From Croceicoccus sp. YJ47 (GTDB lineage Bacteria > Pseudomonadota > Alphaproteobacteria > Sphingomonadales > Sphingomonadaceae), in the NCBI RefSeq assembly GCF_016745095.1, contig NZ_CP067087.1, positions 3,274,501 through 3,338,500 of the forward strand: a stretch of DNA of 64,000 bases. Direction: 5' to 3'. The position numbers and the translations under genes are program-made. Below the pieces are notes generated by a model. It was given only the letters and a program-made list of their open reading frames with translations. It did not search any database and was not told the origin of the DNA. This document shows, in pieces, positions 28,078 through 38,573 of the stretch; position 1 is the first letter of the stretch, and every line of letters starts with the position of its first letter.

Positions 28078-28424
28078 GGGCGCAGGTGCAGGGCGGCGCA
28101 CGATTATCGGTCACGGATCTTCGCAGGGCGACACGCCACCCGGTCGATTGTCCGGTGGTGGCGGACCACCGCATCCACGGCGATCTGCCGATGCGCCTTT
28201 GCAATATTTCCGCGAACGGTTTCATGGCGCAAAGCGACGTCACGCTCGATCGCGGGGAAAGGCTGACCGTACGCCTGCCCGAAATCGGACGGATCGAGGC
28301 GCATGTCATCTGGTCCGCGGACGGGCGCGCCGGGTGTCAGCTCGAACGCGTGATCCCTCCCGACCGCTTTACCCGGATGCTGTCGCAGATGAAGCCGAAG
28401 GCGCGCATTCGTCCGCGCGGATGA
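28074..28424 (+). CDS. PilZ domain-containing protein (predicted c-di-GMP receptor)
   Basis: This 116-residue stand-alone PilZ domain has both ligand motifs. R17-x3-R21 is in DLRRATRH and the N-x-S-x2-G motif N44-I-S-A-N-G49 is in LCNISANGF, so c-di-GMP binding is likely. ATG 28074 is the first start after an in-frame stop (TAA 28068-28070); GTG 28086 is an alternative downstream of a G-run. The ATG lies inside a long inverted repeat. No partner gene is adjacent. It may connect to the MshEN/BcsB/GGDEF-like cluster 16 kb away, which is inference. Confidence 0.85.
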   Translation: MGAQVQGGARLSVTDLRRATRHPVDCPVVADHRIHGDLPMRLCNISANGFMAQSDVTLDRGERLTVRLPEIGRIEAHVIWSADGRAGCQLERVIPPDRFTRMLSQMKPKARIRPRG

Positions 28425-28485
28425 CGGGGCGACGCCATCGCCAATCGACCTTGCAATGGCGCGCGCGCCGTCGCACAGGGGCGCA

Positions 28486-29232
28486 ATGTCTGAAGATCTT
28501 CTTTCCAACATTGCGCTTCTCATCGATGCGGACAATGTCACGCCTGCCGGAATCGATCCGGTCCTGACCGTTCTGGCCGAGCTGGGGCAGGTCAATATCC
28601 GCCGCGCTTACGGCAATTGGGCAAAGCCCCAATTGGCGAAATGGCGCGACATCACGAATCAGTTCGGAATTCATCCGCAACAGCAATTCGACCTTACCAA
28701 GGGGAAGAACGCCACCGACATGGCCATGACGATCGATGCGATCGACCTGCTCTATCGCGGCAAGGTCGACGGTTTCGGCATCATGTCATCCGATAGCGAT
28801 TTTACCCCGCTCGCCACGCGCCTCCGCCAGGACGGGCTCGTCGTGTACGGTTTCGGCAGCGCGGACCGTGCGCCCGACGCGTTCAAGACCGCCTGCACGC
28901 GCTTCATCAACATCGACGCGCTGATCGCCGGCGATGCGGAGGATACCGGAACCTCCGGTCGCCGTTCCGACGAGGAGGGCAAGCCGCGCAAGCCCAAGCG
29001 CGCCACGGTGGACGAGGAACTGGTCCAATTGCTGGGCAAGGCATTCCGCGCGGCCAGTCGCGACGACGAAGGCTACGCCCGCATGGGCGAGGTCGGGCAG
29101 ATCGCCGGCAACCGGTCCAGCTTCGACGTGCGCAACTATGGCTACAAGCGGCTCATCGACCTCATGCGGGAGCTGGATCAGTTCGACGTCGTCATGCGCA
29201 ACGGGCAACCCTTCATCAAACGCATGCGCTGA
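28486..29232 (+). CDS. NYN domain (LabA-like) protein with C-terminal LOTUS/OST-HTH domain
   Basis: Start taken at ATG 28486 (MSEDLLSNIALLIDADN); a start at 28456 adds ten unlike residues. The 248-residue product has a PIN-like NYN nuclease core with acidic residues D14 and D16 (LLIDADNV), KGKNATDMAMTIDAIDLL and MSSDSDFTPLATRLR. A basic linker (RRSDEEGKPRKPKRA) leads to an OST-HTH/LOTUS domain (about 180-248) that likely binds RNA. Such proteins are predicted RNases; the substrate is not known. A strong terminator follows. Confidence 0.88.
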   Translation: MSEDLLSNIALLIDADNVTPAGIDPVLTVLAELGQVNIRRAYGNWAKPQLAKWRDITNQFGIHPQQQFDLTKGKNATDMAMTIDAIDLLYRGKVDGFGIMSSDSDFTPLATRLRQDGLVVYGFGSADRAPDAFKTACTRFINIDALIAGDAEDTGTSGRRSDEEGKPRKPKRATVDEELVQLLGKAFRAASRDDEGYARMGEVGQIAGNRSSFDVRNYGYKRLIDLMRELDQFDVVMRNGQPFIKRMR

Positions 29233-29252
29233 ACCCCCACATTCTCAAACGG

Positions 29253-29297
29253 CGAAACGAAAAAGGGCGGCCCCGCGGGGCCGCCCTTCTCGTTTCG
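29253..29297. terminator. bidirectional rho-independent terminator
   Basis: The arms CGAAACGAAAAAGGGCGGCC and GGCCGCCCTTCTCGTTTCG form a nearly perfect stem of about 20 bp around CCGCGG. A-rich and T-rich tracts flank it on both sides. It serves the NYN gene (plus) and the TPR protein gene (minus), which converge here. Confidence 0.88.
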
Positions 29298-29310
29298 ATG
29301 CATCAGGCCG

Positions 29311-30678
29311 TCAGCTGGCCATCTGCGTATCGACATAGGCCATCCATGCACGCGCAAGGCTGGTGCGGTTGCCGGTCTGGATCTGCTCGAACGTGCTCTT
29401 GGCCTCGGCGAACTGACCCATGTCGGCCAGCGCGATGCCAAGCCCGGTCAGCGCCTTTTCCTTGTTCACGCCACCCTTTTCGAGCGCCACGCGATACAGC
29501 GCAGCCGCCTCGCTCGACTTTTCATAGCCGAGGTAGATGTCGGCCAGCGTCATCGCGTCCTTGCCGGTCGCGGCATTGCGGGCGCCGGCGGCATCGGTGT
29601 TCAGTTCGGACAGCACCGAATCATAACGCGCGTTGGCGGTCGAGAGCGTCTCGGTCACGGCCTGCGCATTGCGGTCGAGCACGCCGGCCTCGATCCCGGC
29701 ATTGGCGACGGCGCGTGCTTCGCCCGGACGCAGGCGGGGGTCGGTCTGATACAGATAGGCGAGATACTGACGCTCATCCGAAATCGCATTCTCACGCAGC
29801 ATCAGCCGCAGCAGGTCGAGCTCTTCCTCCTCGGTATAGGGGGAGAGCGATGCGACCACGCTATAGGCCTGCTTGCGCTGATCCGCGGTCGGCGACGCTT
29901 CGAGCGTACGCAGCGCCCATTCGAAAGCCTGATCGTTGAGACCATTGTTCGCCGCCACGGCAAGGCCGCGGAAGACAAGATCGGTCTGCGGCTGACCGGT
30001 GGCGGTCTGGCGCGCCTCGATCGCGTCGTTCAGCTTCACCAGGCCTTCTTCGTGCATGTTGTCGGCCAGATAGCTTTCGGCGAGCAGCATGCGAACGTCG
30101 TTCTCGGTGTAACCGGCAGCGATCGCCTTGGGCAGCGCCTCGCGCGCACCGGCGTAATCACCCGAATCATAGGCGAGCGCGCCCGAGAAATAGTGATAGG
30201 TCGGCACGTTCGCGGCCGGCGCCAGTCCGCTGGCGAGCATCATGTCGATGCCGCGCTTCTGCAGCTTGGGATCGAACATCAGCTGTCCGGCGGTCAGCGC
30301 GATCTGGCCGACGAAATACTTGTCGTCCGGCTTCGTCGTGGCAGCCGCGGCGGCGTCGATCTTCGCGCGAATACCGCCCAGCGCCTGATCCACGCCGTTC
30401 TGCGCGGCGGTCAACTGCGCCTGCGCCTGCTGCTTTGCGGCGGGTTCGCGCGCACTGACATAGGCCTGGCGTGCCTGCTGCGCCTGCTGCGACGCGGCGG
30501 TCACGGCGGCGTCTTCCTTCGCGCCCTGAACGGCCTGCTGCAATTCGGCGGCCGTGGGGCGGAATTCCTTCGAAATCTTGATATCCTGCGCCATCGCGGG
30601 CGCCGCACCTGCGCCAACGGCACCGGTCGAAAGCGCGAGGGCGAGCGCAATGCGGGAAATGGAACGTTTCATATTCAT
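29311..30678 (-). CDS. secreted TPR-like protein, hypothetical
   Basis: Start at ATG 30678 with GGTGGAG upstream; the product is 455 residues. A signal peptide (MNMKRSISRIALALALSTG, cleavage near AMAQD) precedes an Ala/Gln-rich helical region (about 45-95) and a string of tetratricopeptide-like helix pairs to the C-terminus. Examples are YHYFSGALAYDSGDYAGARE and KALTGLGIALADMGQFAEAK. No catalytic motif is seen. It is probably a periplasmic scaffold of sphingomonads with unknown role. It is monocistronic, bounded by a strong terminator, and divergent from gyrA with 283 bases between the starts. Confidence 0.8.
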   Translation of the reverse strand: MNMKRSISRIALALALSTGAVGAGAAPAMAQDIKISKEFRPTAAELQQAVQGAKEDAAVTAASQQAQQARQAYVSAREPAAKQQAQAQLTAAQNGVDQALGGIRAKIDAAAAATTKPDDKYFVGQIALTAGQLMFDPKLQKRGIDMMLASGLAPAANVPTYHYFSGALAYDSGDYAGAREALPKAIAAGYTENDVRMLLAESYLADNMHEEGLVKLNDAIEARQTATGQPQTDLVFRGLAVAANNGLNDQAFEWALRTLEASPTADQRKQAYSVVASLSPYTEEEELDLLRLMLRENAISDERQYLAYLYQTDPRLRPGEARAVANAGIEAGVLDRNAQAVTETLSTANARYDSVLSELNTDAAGARNAATGKDAMTLADIYLGYEKSSEAAALYRVALEKGGVNKEKALTGLGIALADMGQFAEAKSTFEQIQTGNRTSLARAWMAYVDTQMAS

Positions 30679-30961
30679 CTTTCTCCACCAAAACTTGACG
30701 GCCAGCGGGTTTTCGCCTCCGGCTAAATGAAACACGCGGGGTCAAATGCCGCTAAAAATCCGCGAACGCAACCGTGGCCCGCGTCATCTCTCTTGCGCTC
30801 TTTATGAAGGGGCCGTGCTGAATAGCGATTGAATGACCCGCGGGGGCGATCCCCCTGACCCTGTGGAAAAGCATGGCGGACCGGCCCGTGCGGGGGTCGT
30901 TCCGCTGGCATTCGGGCGCCCCGTGCCCTAGGGTCGCGGCGCCCCGGCGAATGTCCGGGAA

Positions 30962-33766
30962 ATGACCGTTGATAAAAGAGAGCCAACCGGCGTGAACGAC
31001 CTGACCGACACCCTGCCCCATGGCGGACCCGACATCGAACCGATCGACATCGTCGATGAGATGAAGTCCAGCTATCTCGATTACGCGATGAGCGTGATCG
31101 TATCGCGCGCGCTTCCCGATGTGCGCGACGGGCTGAAGCCGGTGCACCGCCGCATCCTCTACAGCTGTCAGGAAGCCGGATATGTCGCCGGCCGCCCCTA
31201 TCGCAAGTCGAGCCGCATCGTCGGCGACGTCATGGGTAAGTATCACCCCCATGGCGACAGCGCGATCTACGACGCGCTCGCCCGCATGACGCAGGACTGG
31301 TCGATGCGCCTCCCGCTCATCGACGGACAGGGCAATTTCGGTTCGATGGACCCCGATCCGCCCGCCGCCATGCGTTATACCGAGGCGCGGCTGGCGAAGG
31401 TTTCGGAATCGCTGCTCTCCGACATCGACAAGAACACGGTCGACTTCATCGACAATTACGATGGCAGCGAGAGCGAGCCTTCGGTCCTCCCCGCCCGCTA
31501 TCCCAACCTTCTGGTCAATGGCGCGGGCGGCATCGCGGTCGGCATGGCGACGAACATCCCGCCCCATAATCTGGGCGAGGTGATCGACGGCACGCTGGCG
31601 ATGATGGACAATCCCGCCATCACCGTCGATGAATTGTTCGAGATCATCCCCGGTCCCGATTTTCCCACCGCGCCGCTGATCCTGGGTCAGACGGGGGCGC
31701 GGGCCGCCTATCGCGAAGGGCGCGGTTCCGTCCTGATGCGCTGCCGCCACGAGATCGAGACCGCGCGCGGCGACAAGCGCTCCATCGTGCTGACCTCGAT
31801 CCCCTATCAGGTGGGCAAGAACAATCTGGTCGAGAAGATCGCCGAGGCCGCCAAGGACAAGCGGATCGAGGGCGTCTCCGACATTCGCGATGAATCCAAT
31901 CGGGAGGGCATGCGCGTCGTCGTCGACCTGAAACGCGACGCAACGCCGGAGGTGGTGCTCAACCAGATCTGGCGCCACACCCCGGCGCAGTCGAGCTTCC
32001 CCGCCAACATGCTCGCGATCAGCGGCGGGCGTCCGATGACGCTGACGCTGCGCGATTTTCTCTCGCTGTTCATCCGCTTCCGCGAGGAGGTCATCACCCG
32101 GCGCACCAAGTTCGAGCTGAACAAGGCGCGCGAGCGGGCGCATATCTTGCTCGGCCTGGTGATCGCGGTGACCAATCTCGACGAGGTGGTGCGCATCATC
32201 CGCGGGTCGGCGACCCCTGCCCTTGCGCGCGAAACCCTGCTGAAACGCGAATGGCCGATCGGCGACATCGCGCAATATCTGCGCCTGGTCGAGGCGATCG
32301 AGAGCGACGAGCACGAAGGCAAGGATGCGACCTATCGCCTGTCCGAAACGCAGGTGCGCGCCATTCTCGACCTGCGGCTGCACCGGCTTACCGCGCTCGG
32401 CCGCGACGAAATCGGCGAGGAGCTGGAGAAGCTCGCCAAGGCGATTGCCGAATATCTCGAAATCCTGTCCGACCGGGCAAAGCTCTATGCCGTCATGCGC
32501 GAGGAGCTGACGCAGGTGCGCGACACCTATGCGACGCCGCGCCTGTCCGAAATCGCGCCGGCCTGGGACGGGCTGGAGGACGAGGATCTGATCGAGCGCG
32601 ACGAAATGGTCGTGACCGTGACCATGGACGGCTATATCAAGCGGACCCCGCTTTCGACCTTCCGCGCGCAGAACCGCGGCGGCAAAGGCCGCGCCGGCAT
32701 GGCGACGAAGGACGAGGACGCCATTTCCGAAATGTTCGTGACGAGCACGCACAACCCGGTGCTGTTCTTCGCCAGTTCGGGTAAGGTCTATCGCCTCAAG
32801 GTCTGGAAACTGCCCGAAGGCGGCCCGGCGACGCGTGGGCGGCCCATCGTCAACCTGCTGCCCTCGCTCGACAAGGACGAAAGCATCGCAACCGTGCTGC
32901 CCTTGCCGGAGGACGAGGAAGGCTGGGGCGCGCTGAATGTCGTGTTCGCCACGGCGAAGGGCAACGTCCGCCGCAATTCGATGGATGCCTTCGCCAACAT
33001 CCCGTCGAACGGCAAGTTCGCGATGCGGTTCGACGACGACAGCGACGACCGCCTGATCGGCGTGGCCTTGCTGGAGAGCGGGGACGACGTGCTGCTCGCC
33101 ACGCGGCAGGGCAAGGCGATCCGTTTCGACGGAGAGGACGTGCGCGAGTTCCAGAGCCGCACCTCCACCGGCGTGCGCGGCATGCGATTGAAGGACGATG
33201 ACGAGGTCGTCTCGCTCTCCATCCTCGCCGGCGGGACGGCGACGCCGGAGGAACGCGACGCCTATCTGCGCGTCGCCCCGTGGAAGAACGGCGACGATGC
33301 GACCGGCCTGTCCGACGACCACGCCGCCATGGCCGAGGCTGAGGAATTCATCCTCACCCTGTGTCAGAACGGCTATGGCAAGCTGTCTTCCGCCTATGAA
33401 TACCGGCGCACCGGGCGCGGCGGCCAGGGTATCACGAATATCGACAATATCGCCCGCAACGGGCTCGTCGTGGCGAGCTTCAAGGCGGAAAAGACCGATC
33501 AGCTCATGCTCGTCACCGATCAGGCGAAGCTGATCCGCATCGGGCTGGACAGCCTGCGCGTGATCGGACGCAACAGCGCGGGCGTCCGCCTGTTCAACGT
33601 CGGCAAGAACGAGCATGTCGTGTCGGTCGCGCTGATCGACGACGACGAATCGCCCGAAAACGCCGCCGAAGAGGCGATTGTGGAGGAAATGGTTGGCCGC
33701 GATACGCCCGCGACCACGCCGGACACGACGCAGGACCGCGACGATCCCACCCCGACCGACGTGTAA
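30962..33766 (+). CDS. gyrA: DNA gyrase subunit A
   Basis: The 934-residue protein has the GyrA winged-helix/tower with catalytic Tyr139 ([10 protein letters not shown]). The quinolone-determining region [12 protein letters not shown] keeps Ser100 and Asp104, the residues equivalent to E. coli S83 and D87, so it looks quinolone-sensitive at these sites. The six-bladed C-terminal domain contains the GyrA box as [11 protein letters not shown]-like sequence near residue 565, which marks GyrA rather than ParC. A tail rich in Thr, Asp and Pro ends the protein. The 226-base region before the start presumably holds its promoter. Confidence 0.97.
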   Translation: MTVDKREPTGVNDLTDTLPHGGPDIEPIDIVDEMKSSYLDYAMSVIVSRALPDVRDGLKPVHRRILYSCQEAGYVAGRPYRKSSRIVGDVMGKYHPHGDSAIYDALARMTQDWSMRLPLIDGQGNFGSMDPDPPAAMRYTEARLAKVSESLLSDIDKNTVDFIDNYDGSESEPSVLPARYPNLLVNGAGGIAVGMATNIPPHNLGEVIDGTLAMMDNPAITVDELFEIIPGPDFPTAPLILGQTGARAAYREGRGSVLMRCRHEIETARGDKRSIVLTSIPYQVGKNNLVEKIAEAAKDKRIEGVSDIRDESNREGMRVVVDLKRDATPEVVLNQIWRHTPAQSSFPANMLAISGGRPMTLTLRDFLSLFIRFREEVITRRTKFELNKARERAHILLGLVIAVTNLDEVVRIIRGSATPALARETLLKREWPIGDIAQYLRLVEAIESDEHEGKDATYRLSETQVRAILDLRLHRLTALGRDEIGEELEKLAKAIAEYLEILSDRAKLYAVMREELTQVRDTYATPRLSEIAPAWDGLEDEDLIERDEMVVTVTMDGYIKRTPLSTFRAQNRGGKGRAGMATKDEDAISEMFVTSTHNPVLFFASSGKVYRLKVWKLPEGGPATRGRPIVNLLPSLDKDESIATVLPLPEDEEGWGALNVVFATAKGNVRRNSMDAFANIPSNGKFAMRFDDDSDDRLIGVALLESGDDVLLATRQGKAIRFDGEDVREFQSRTSTGVRGMRLKDDDEVVSLSILAGGTATPEERDAYLRVAPWKNGDDATGLSDDHAAMAEAEEFILTLCQNGYGKLSSAYEYRRTGRGGQGITNIDNIARNGLVVASFKAEKTDQLMLVTDQAKLIRIGLDSLRVIGRNSAGVRLFNVGKNEHVVSVALIDDDESPENAAEEAIVEEMVGRDTPATTPDTTQDRDDPTPTDV

Positions 33767-33773
33767 CCGACCC

Positions 33774-33807
33774 GTCCGCCTCAGCCGCGCTCGCGCCTGA
33801 GGCGGAC
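33774..33807. terminator. possible hairpin between gyrA and the lysoplasmalogenase gene
   Basis: GTCCGCCTCAG (33774-33784) pairs with CTGAGGCGGAC (33797-33807) just after the gyrA stop. It overlaps the last codons of the convergent gene and has no U-run, so termination is plausible but not clear. Confidence 0.4.
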
Positions 33808-34437
33808 GACAACCCCGGTGCAGATCATCAGCACGCCAATATAGTAGAGCGGCCAGACCAACGCGCCGGCCAGCGCGACGCTGCGCAAAGGACCGTTCGC
33901 CGCAATCAGCAGCAGGTCCGACAGCACGAACAGAACCGCGCCCGCCCCGATGCGGTACCGCGAAAACCGGCTTTGCCATGCCATCGCCGCCATCGCGCCG
34001 AGAATCAGCGCATAGCCTGCCACCAGCCAGCGCCCCTCACCCCCGAATGCGAGGAGAAACGCATCGAGCGGCACCCCGACGAGCAGCGCAATCCCCACCA
34101 GCCTTTGCGACCGGGTGGGATTGGCGCGCCGGTTCCGCGCAAACAGCCAGATCGCGAGCACATGACCGACGGCATGCAAGACGCCGCCCGCCGCCAGCCA
34201 TAATTCCTGCGCCATGTCGGCCAGCGCATAGAGTGTCATGACCCCGGCGATAAGCGCGCCGTCACGGCCCAGATGGCGTTGAAACGCGTAGACCGCCAAT
34301 GCGCCGACGGCCGCGCCCTTCCACGCGATCTGGTACAGGCCGGGCATGGCGCCGCCCGCGACGAACCACCAGCTGACGCCGAAAAACAGGCTGAGCAGCA
34401 GCCAGGGCCGTCGTTCGATCAAAGCGCGCTTTACCAT
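33781..34437 (-). CDS. lysoplasmalogenase (YhhN/TMEM86 family)
   Basis: Start at ATG 34437 (MVKRALIERRPWLLLSL); longer readings are not family-like. The 218-residue protein is almost all membrane helices, about eight, with the YhhN landmarks YQIAWKGAAVGALAVYAF, LYALADMAQE (conserved acidic pair) and GAVLFVLSDLLLIA (Ser-Asp). Family members hydrolyse the vinyl-ether bond of lysoplasmalogens, although many bacteria with the gene make no plasmalogens, so the substrate here is open. It is divergent from trmFO. Confidence 0.85.
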   Translation of the reverse strand: MVKRALIERRPWLLLSLFFGVSWWFVAGGAMPGLYQIAWKGAAVGALAVYAFQRHLGRDGALIAGVMTLYALADMAQELWLAAGGVLHAVGHVLAIWLFARNRRANPTRSQRLVGIALLVGVPLDAFLLAFGGEGRWLVAGYALILGAMAAMAWQSRFSRYRIGAGAVLFVLSDLLLIAANGPLRSVALAGALVWPLYYIGVLMICTGVVVRLRRERG

Positions 34438-34513
34438 GAGTTCCCTTAGCAATTCGGTACACCGGCCCTGATTGCATTTGCCAAGCCGCCTGCGCAATCG
34501 CTAACCCGCCGGT

Positions 34514-35896
34514 ATGAAACACGATATCCATATTATCGGCGGCGGTCTCGCCGGGAGCGAGGCGGCATGGCAATTGGCACAGCGCGGATTTCGCGTGCGC
34601 CTGTCCGAAATGCGCGGCGGGGGCGGCGGCACGACCCCCGCGCATCATTCCGATCTGCTGGCGGAGCTGGTATGCTCCAACTCGTTCCGGTCGGACGACG
34701 ACACGTCGAACGCGGTCGGCCTGCTCCACTATGAAATGCGGCAACTCAATTCGGTCATCATGGCCGCGGCGGAAAAGGCGCGCGTGCCCGCCGGTTCGGC
34801 GCTGGCCGTGGATCGCGACGTGTTTTCCGAACATGTCGAACGCGCGCTCGCCGACCATCCCAACATCGCCATCGTGCGCGAAAAGATCGACCGGCTGCCA
34901 ACCGAAGGTCCGACCATCGTCGCGACCGGCCCGCTCACCGCGGCGGCGCTCGCCGACAGCATCGGACAGGCGACGGGCCGTGACAGCCTCGCCTTTTTCG
35001 ACGCGATCGCACCCATCGTCTACCGCGACAGCATCGACATGGACATCTGCTGGATCCAGTCGCGATGGAACAAGGTATCCGGCCCCGAAAGCGAAGGGCA
35101 GGAGGGTGATTACATCAATTGCCCGATGACGAGGGAGCAATATCTCGCCTTTCACCAAGGCCTGCTCGACGGGGAAAAGACCGAGTTCAAGGAGTGGGAA
35201 AAGGACACCCCCTATTTCGAGGGCTGCATGCCGATCGAGGTGATGGCATCCCGCGGCGTCGACACGTTGCGCTATGGCCCGATGAAGCCCGTCGGCCTCG
35301 ACAATCCGCGCGATACGACGCCCGAATTTCCGCAGGGGCGATGGCCCTATGCCGTGGTGCAATTGCGGCAGGACAACCGGCTCGGCACGCTGTGGAACAT
35401 GGTGGGTTTCCAGACAAAGCTGAAATGGGGCGCGCAGAAAGAGCTGTTCCGTACCATTCCGGGTCTTGAGAATGCGGAATTTGCGCGGCTGGGCGGATTG
35501 CATCGCAACACGTTCCTCAATTCACCCGAACTGCTCGACCGGCAATTGCGCCTGCGCGGGGCGGAACATGTGCGCTTTGCGGGCCAGATCACGGGGTGCG
35601 AAGGCTATGTCGAAAGCAGCGCGGTCGGCTTGATGGCCGGGTTGATGGCGGCGGCGGAGCTTTCGGGAGCGGCATGGACCGCCCCGCCCCGCACGACCGC
35701 GATGGGCGCGTTGCTGTCGCACATCACCGGCGATGCGGAGGCGGACAGCTATCAGCCGATGAACGTCAATTTCGGCCTGTTCCCGCCGCCGGAGGACAAG
35801 GTGAAGAAGAAGGAGCGCAAGCTGTTCTACACCGCGCGGGCCAAGCAGGATTTCCCCGCATGGCAGAACACGCTGCGCAGCCCCGCGCCCGCATGA
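34514..35896 (+). CDS. trmFO: tRNA (uracil-5-)-methyltransferase TrmFO
   Basis: The 460-residue folate/FAD-dependent enzyme starts [20 protein letters not shown], with the dinucleotide motif GGGLAGSEA. It shows [15 protein letters not shown] with the conserved Cys, [37 protein letters not shown]-type sequence and [19 protein letters not shown]. It methylates U54 of tRNA using methylenetetrahydrofolate. Presence of TrmFO instead of TrmA fits Alphaproteobacteria. It ends one base from the convergent EF-hand gene. Confidence 0.96.
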   Translation: MKHDIHIIGGGLAGSEAAWQLAQRGFRVRLSEMRGGGGGTTPAHHSDLLAELVCSNSFRSDDDTSNAVGLLHYEMRQLNSVIMAAAEKARVPAGSALAVDRDVFSEHVERALADHPNIAIVREKIDRLPTEGPTIVATGPLTAAALADSIGQATGRDSLAFFDAIAPIVYRDSIDMDICWIQSRWNKVSGPESEGQEGDYINCPMTREQYLAFHQGLLDGEKTEFKEWEKDTPYFEGCMPIEVMASRGVDTLRYGPMKPVGLDNPRDTTPEFPQGRWPYAVVQLRQDNRLGTLWNMVGFQTKLKWGAQKELFRTIPGLENAEFARLGGLHRNTFLNSPELLDRQLRLRGAEHVRFAGQITGCEGYVESSAVGLMAGLMAAAELSGAAWTAPPRTTAMGALLSHITGDAEADSYQPMNVNFGLFPPPEDKVKKKERKLFYTARAKQDFPAWQNTLRSPAPA

Positions 35897-36364
35897 TCAG
35901 CAGTTGCAGCGCGGCTTTCGCGGTTTGGTCGGGCTGCGCGTGGTGGCGAATTCGGCGGCGTTGAGCTGTCCGTTGCCGTTCGCGTCGGCCTTGTCGAACT
36001 TGTCGACGGTGGTGACTGCCCATTCCTCGAAGGTGAGGAGATTATTGCCGTCCTTGTCGAGCTTGCGAAACGAATTGACCCGCGTCGACAGCATTTCGTT
36101 GCGGGTGATAATGCTGTCATTGTTGCGGTCGTAACGGGCGAAGCGTTTCTGCTCCTTCGACATTTCGATCGCTTCGGGAAGGGCGGGACCGCGCATGTCC
36201 GCGACATCGGCGGATGGGAGGACGTCGGGCTGTTTCGGTTCGGCGGTCGGCGCGGGTTCGGGCGGCGGCGGGCCGGGCGCCTCGATCGCGCGCCCCTGCC
36301 ACCAGAAAAGCCCGATGGCGACCAGCACGAGCGCACCCAAGGCGCCGAGAAGTGTCCTGTTCAT
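35897..36364 (-). CDS. EF-hand calcium-binding protein, membrane-anchored or secreted
   Basis: The 155-residue protein has an N-terminal hydrophobic segment (residues 4-22), a Pro-rich spacer (25-50) and three EF-hand loops: DRNNDSIITRNE (79-90), DKDGNNLLTFEE (103-114) and DANGNGQLNAAE (127-138). Each loop has acidic residues at positions 1 and 12. It would face the periplasm and bind calcium. A basic tail with CNC ends it. Function is unknown; bacterial EF-hand proteins of this type are often calcium sensors or buffers. Confidence 0.85.
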   Translation of the reverse strand: MNRTLLGALGALVLVAIGLFWWQGRAIEAPGPPPPEPAPTAEPKQPDVLPSADVADMRGPALPEAIEMSKEQKRFARYDRNNDSIITRNEMLSTRVNSFRKLDKDGNNLLTFEEWAVTTVDKFDKADANGNGQLNAAEFATTRSPTKPRKPRCNC

Positions 36365-36427
36365 GGTTTGCGACCCCTGACAAGTAATGCCGCCAGAGTA
36401 TAGCCGCGCGCCGCGAAATGGAAACGA

Positions 36428-37093
36428 TTAAGCGCCCAGCCACCCCGCACGCACTGCCCGCGCGAAATCGCCGGCCCCGCCGATCGGACGATTTTCATGG
36501 GCCGCCCGTTCGGTCATCCGCGCCAACACGATGAGCGGACGCATCGCCCGCCCCGCGCGTCGTTCGGGCGCCGCCGCCGCGCGCAGCAGCGTCATGGCCC
36601 GCCCCCGCTCCGTCTCGTCCCCCATGTGCACGGCAAGGTCCGCCAGCGCCCAGCGATAGGCAAGCGCCGCAACCGCCCCGCCATTGAGCACCCGCGAAAG
36701 CCCGGCCATCGCCGCCGCCCGGCCCTGCGCCGTGGCGGCAATATCGACCGTCGCGAGCGGCGCATCCCCGATCATCGCTTCCCATCCGTCGACCAGTTCG
36801 GTGAACGCGGCGCGCCCCTCCCCCCACGGACGCAGCGCCGCCAACAACGGCTCCCCCGCAGGCCACTCCCCGGCCGGGCGCGCAAATGTCTCGCGCCACC
36901 ATGCCAGCCGCATCTGCGCCAGCATCGGTTCGCGCGAAGGGTCGATCAACTGCGCCAGCCGCCGGTCCAGCGCCATGAACGCCCGCCACGCACCGCGCGC
37001 ACGCCGCGGCGCATAGGCCAGCGCCAGGCGCACCGGCGGCGCGATCAGCGCGTCGATCTGCGCCGTGGCGGCTTCGTCTTCCTCGAAATTCAT
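36428..37093 (-). CDS. squalene/phytoene synthase-like protein, hypothetical
   Basis: Start at ATG 37093; the frame is open upstream into the pdhB terminator region, which is not coding-like. The 221-residue all-helical protein has RLALAYAPRRARGAWRAFMA and MLAQMRLAWWRETF, the pattern of the trans-isoprenyl synthase superfamily (NDUFAF6-like branch). The two DxxxD prenyl-diphosphate motifs of true squalene or phytoene synthases are not clear, so catalysis is doubtful. The fold assignment is moderate, and no carotenoid or hopanoid genes are adjacent. Confidence 0.6.
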   Translation of the reverse strand: MNFEEDEAATAQIDALIAPPVRLALAYAPRRARGAWRAFMALDRRLAQLIDPSREPMLAQMRLAWWRETFARPAGEWPAGEPLLAALRPWGEGRAAFTELVDGWEAMIGDAPLATVDIAATAQGRAAAMAGLSRVLNGGAVAALAYRWALADLAVHMGDETERGRAMTLLRAAAAPERRAGRAMRPLIVLARMTERAAHENRPIGGAGDFARAVRAGWLGA

Positions 37094-37129
37094 GGGCACC
37101 CCATCGCCGTGCCGCCGTGCGGGTGCAAG

Positions 37130-37160
37130 AAAAAACCCCGGCGCGAAGGTCGCGCCGGGG
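37130..37160 (-). terminator. rho-independent terminator of pdhA-pdhB
   Basis: TCGCGCCGGGG (37150-37160) pairs with CCCCGGCGCGA (37136-37146) around a three-base loop. On the minus strand the stem is followed by six T residues. It lies 28 bases after the pdhB stop. Confidence 0.9.
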
Positions 37161-37187
37161 TCGGTCATGGTCGCGATCTCGGCGCGC

Positions 37188-38573
37188 TCAATCCTTGTAG
37201 CAGACCTTCTTGGCCGCAGCGACGATGCTCGACGATTTGAGCAGGGCGTCCTTTTCGAGGTTGGCGGCATAGGGCAGCGGCACATCTTCGTTGCACACGC
37301 GCAGCACGGGCGCGTCGAGATGGTCGAACCCTTCGGTCATGCATACCGCGATGATCTCGCTCGCGATGGAACAGGTCGGCCAGCCTTCCTCGGCAACGAT
37401 CAGCCGGTTTGTCTTGGCCAGGCTGTCGAGCACAGTCTTCGTGTCGAGCGGACGCAGCGTGCGAAGGTCGATCACCTCCGCGTCGATCCCCTGCGAGGCA
37501 AGCTCCTCCGCCGCTTCGAGCGCGAGGCCTACCCCGATGGAATAGGACACGATCGTCACGTCCGAGCCGGCCCGAACGATGCGCGCCTTGCCGATGGGCA
37601 GCACCCAGTCGTCGAGATCGGGCAAATCGAAGCTCTTGCCATACAGCAATTCGTTTTCGAGGAAGACGACCGGATCCTCGGTGCGGATCGCGGCCTTCAT
37701 CAAACCCTTCGCATCGGCGGCGTCATAAGGCGCGATGACCACGAGGCCCGGCACGCTCGCATACCACGGGCCGTAGTTCTGGCTGTGCTGCGCCGCGACG
37801 CGCGATGCCGCGCCATTGGGCCCGCGGAACACGACCGGGCACCGCATCTGCCCGCCCGACATGTAATTCGTCTTTGCCGCCGAGTTTACGAGGTGGTCGA
37901 TCGCCTGCATGGCGAAGTTGAACGTCATGAACTCCACGATCGGACGAAGGCCACCCATCGCGGCGCCCGTGCCCACGCCGGCAAAGCCATATTCGGTGAT
38001 CGGCGTGTCGATCACGCGCTTGGCGCCGAATTCGTCCAGCAGGCCCTGCGTAACCTTGTACGCGCCTTGATATTCGGCGACTTCCTCGCCCATCACGAAG
38101 ACGCGGTCGTCGGCGCGCATTTCCTCGGCCATGGCGTCGCGCAATGCTTCGCGGACGGAGAGCGAGACCATCTTCGTGCCTTCGGGCACCTCGGGATCGC
38201 GGACGGGTTCGGCCTGCGCCTCGGACTTGGTCACTTCGGCCTCGCTCGGCTCGCGGCCGGTATCCTTGCCCTCGCCCGCGACGTCCTTGGGCGCTTCGCT
38301 TTTCGCAGGAGCGCCGTCTTCGATGTCGCTTTCATCGCCGTCGAGCACGGCGATCACCGTGCCGACCTTCACGCCCTCGGTGCCCTCGGCCACGGTCAGC
38401 TTGCCGACCGTGCCCTCGTCGATGGCTTCGAATTCCATGGTCGCCTTGTCGGTCTCGATCTCGGCGAGGATGTCGCCGGGTCCGACCTGGTCGCCTTCCT
38501 TGACCAGCCATTTGGCCAGCGTGCCCTCCTCCATCGTCGGGGAAAGGGCGGGCATCTTGATTGCGGTGGCCAT
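37188..38573 (-). CDS. pdhB: pyruvate dehydrogenase E1 component subunit beta with N-terminal lipoyl domain
   Basis: The 461-residue protein starts with a lipoyl domain (residues 1-78) with lipoylated Lys43 in [10 protein letters not shown], then an acidic/Pro-Ala linker, then the E1-beta transketolase fold from about 125 ([32 protein letters not shown]). The fused lipoyl domain on E1-beta is typical of alphaproteobacterial PDH. With PdhA it decarboxylates pyruvate and acetylates lipoamide. It overlaps pdhA by one base (TGATG) and ends in a strong terminator. E2 and E3 genes are not in the window. Confidence 0.96.
   Translation of the reverse strand: MATAIKMPALSPTMEEGTLAKWLVKEGDQVGPGDILAEIETDKATMEFEAIDEGTVGKLTVAEGTEGVKVGTVIAVLDGDESDIEDGAPAKSEAPKDVAGEGKDTGREPSEAEVTKSEAQAEPVRDPEVPEGTKMVSLSVREALRDAMAEEMRADDRVFVMGEEVAEYQGAYKVTQGLLDEFGAKRVIDTPITEYGFAGVGTGAAMGGLRPIVEFMTFNFAMQAIDHLVNSAAKTNYMSGGQMRCPVVFRGPNGAASRVAAQHSQNYGPWYASVPGLVVIAPYDAADAKGLMKAAIRTEDPVVFLENELLYGKSFDLPDLDDWVLPIGKARIVRAGSDVTIVSYSIGVGLALEAAEELASQGIDAEVIDLRTLRPLDTKTVLDSLAKTNRLIVAEEGWPTCSIASEIIAVCMTEGFDHLDAPVLRVCNEDVPLPYAANLEKDALLKSSSIVAAAKKVCYKD

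Noticed and set aside
31240-31300. Quinolone-resistance substitutions in GyrA
   Set aside because: [10 protein letters not shown] retains Ser and Asp at the usual positions, the susceptible form.
30752-33979. Very long open frame (about 1075 codons) antisense to gyrA
   Set aside because: It mirrors the GC-rich third positions of gyrA, has no family motifs, extreme Arg/His/Asp composition and no ribosome-binding site.
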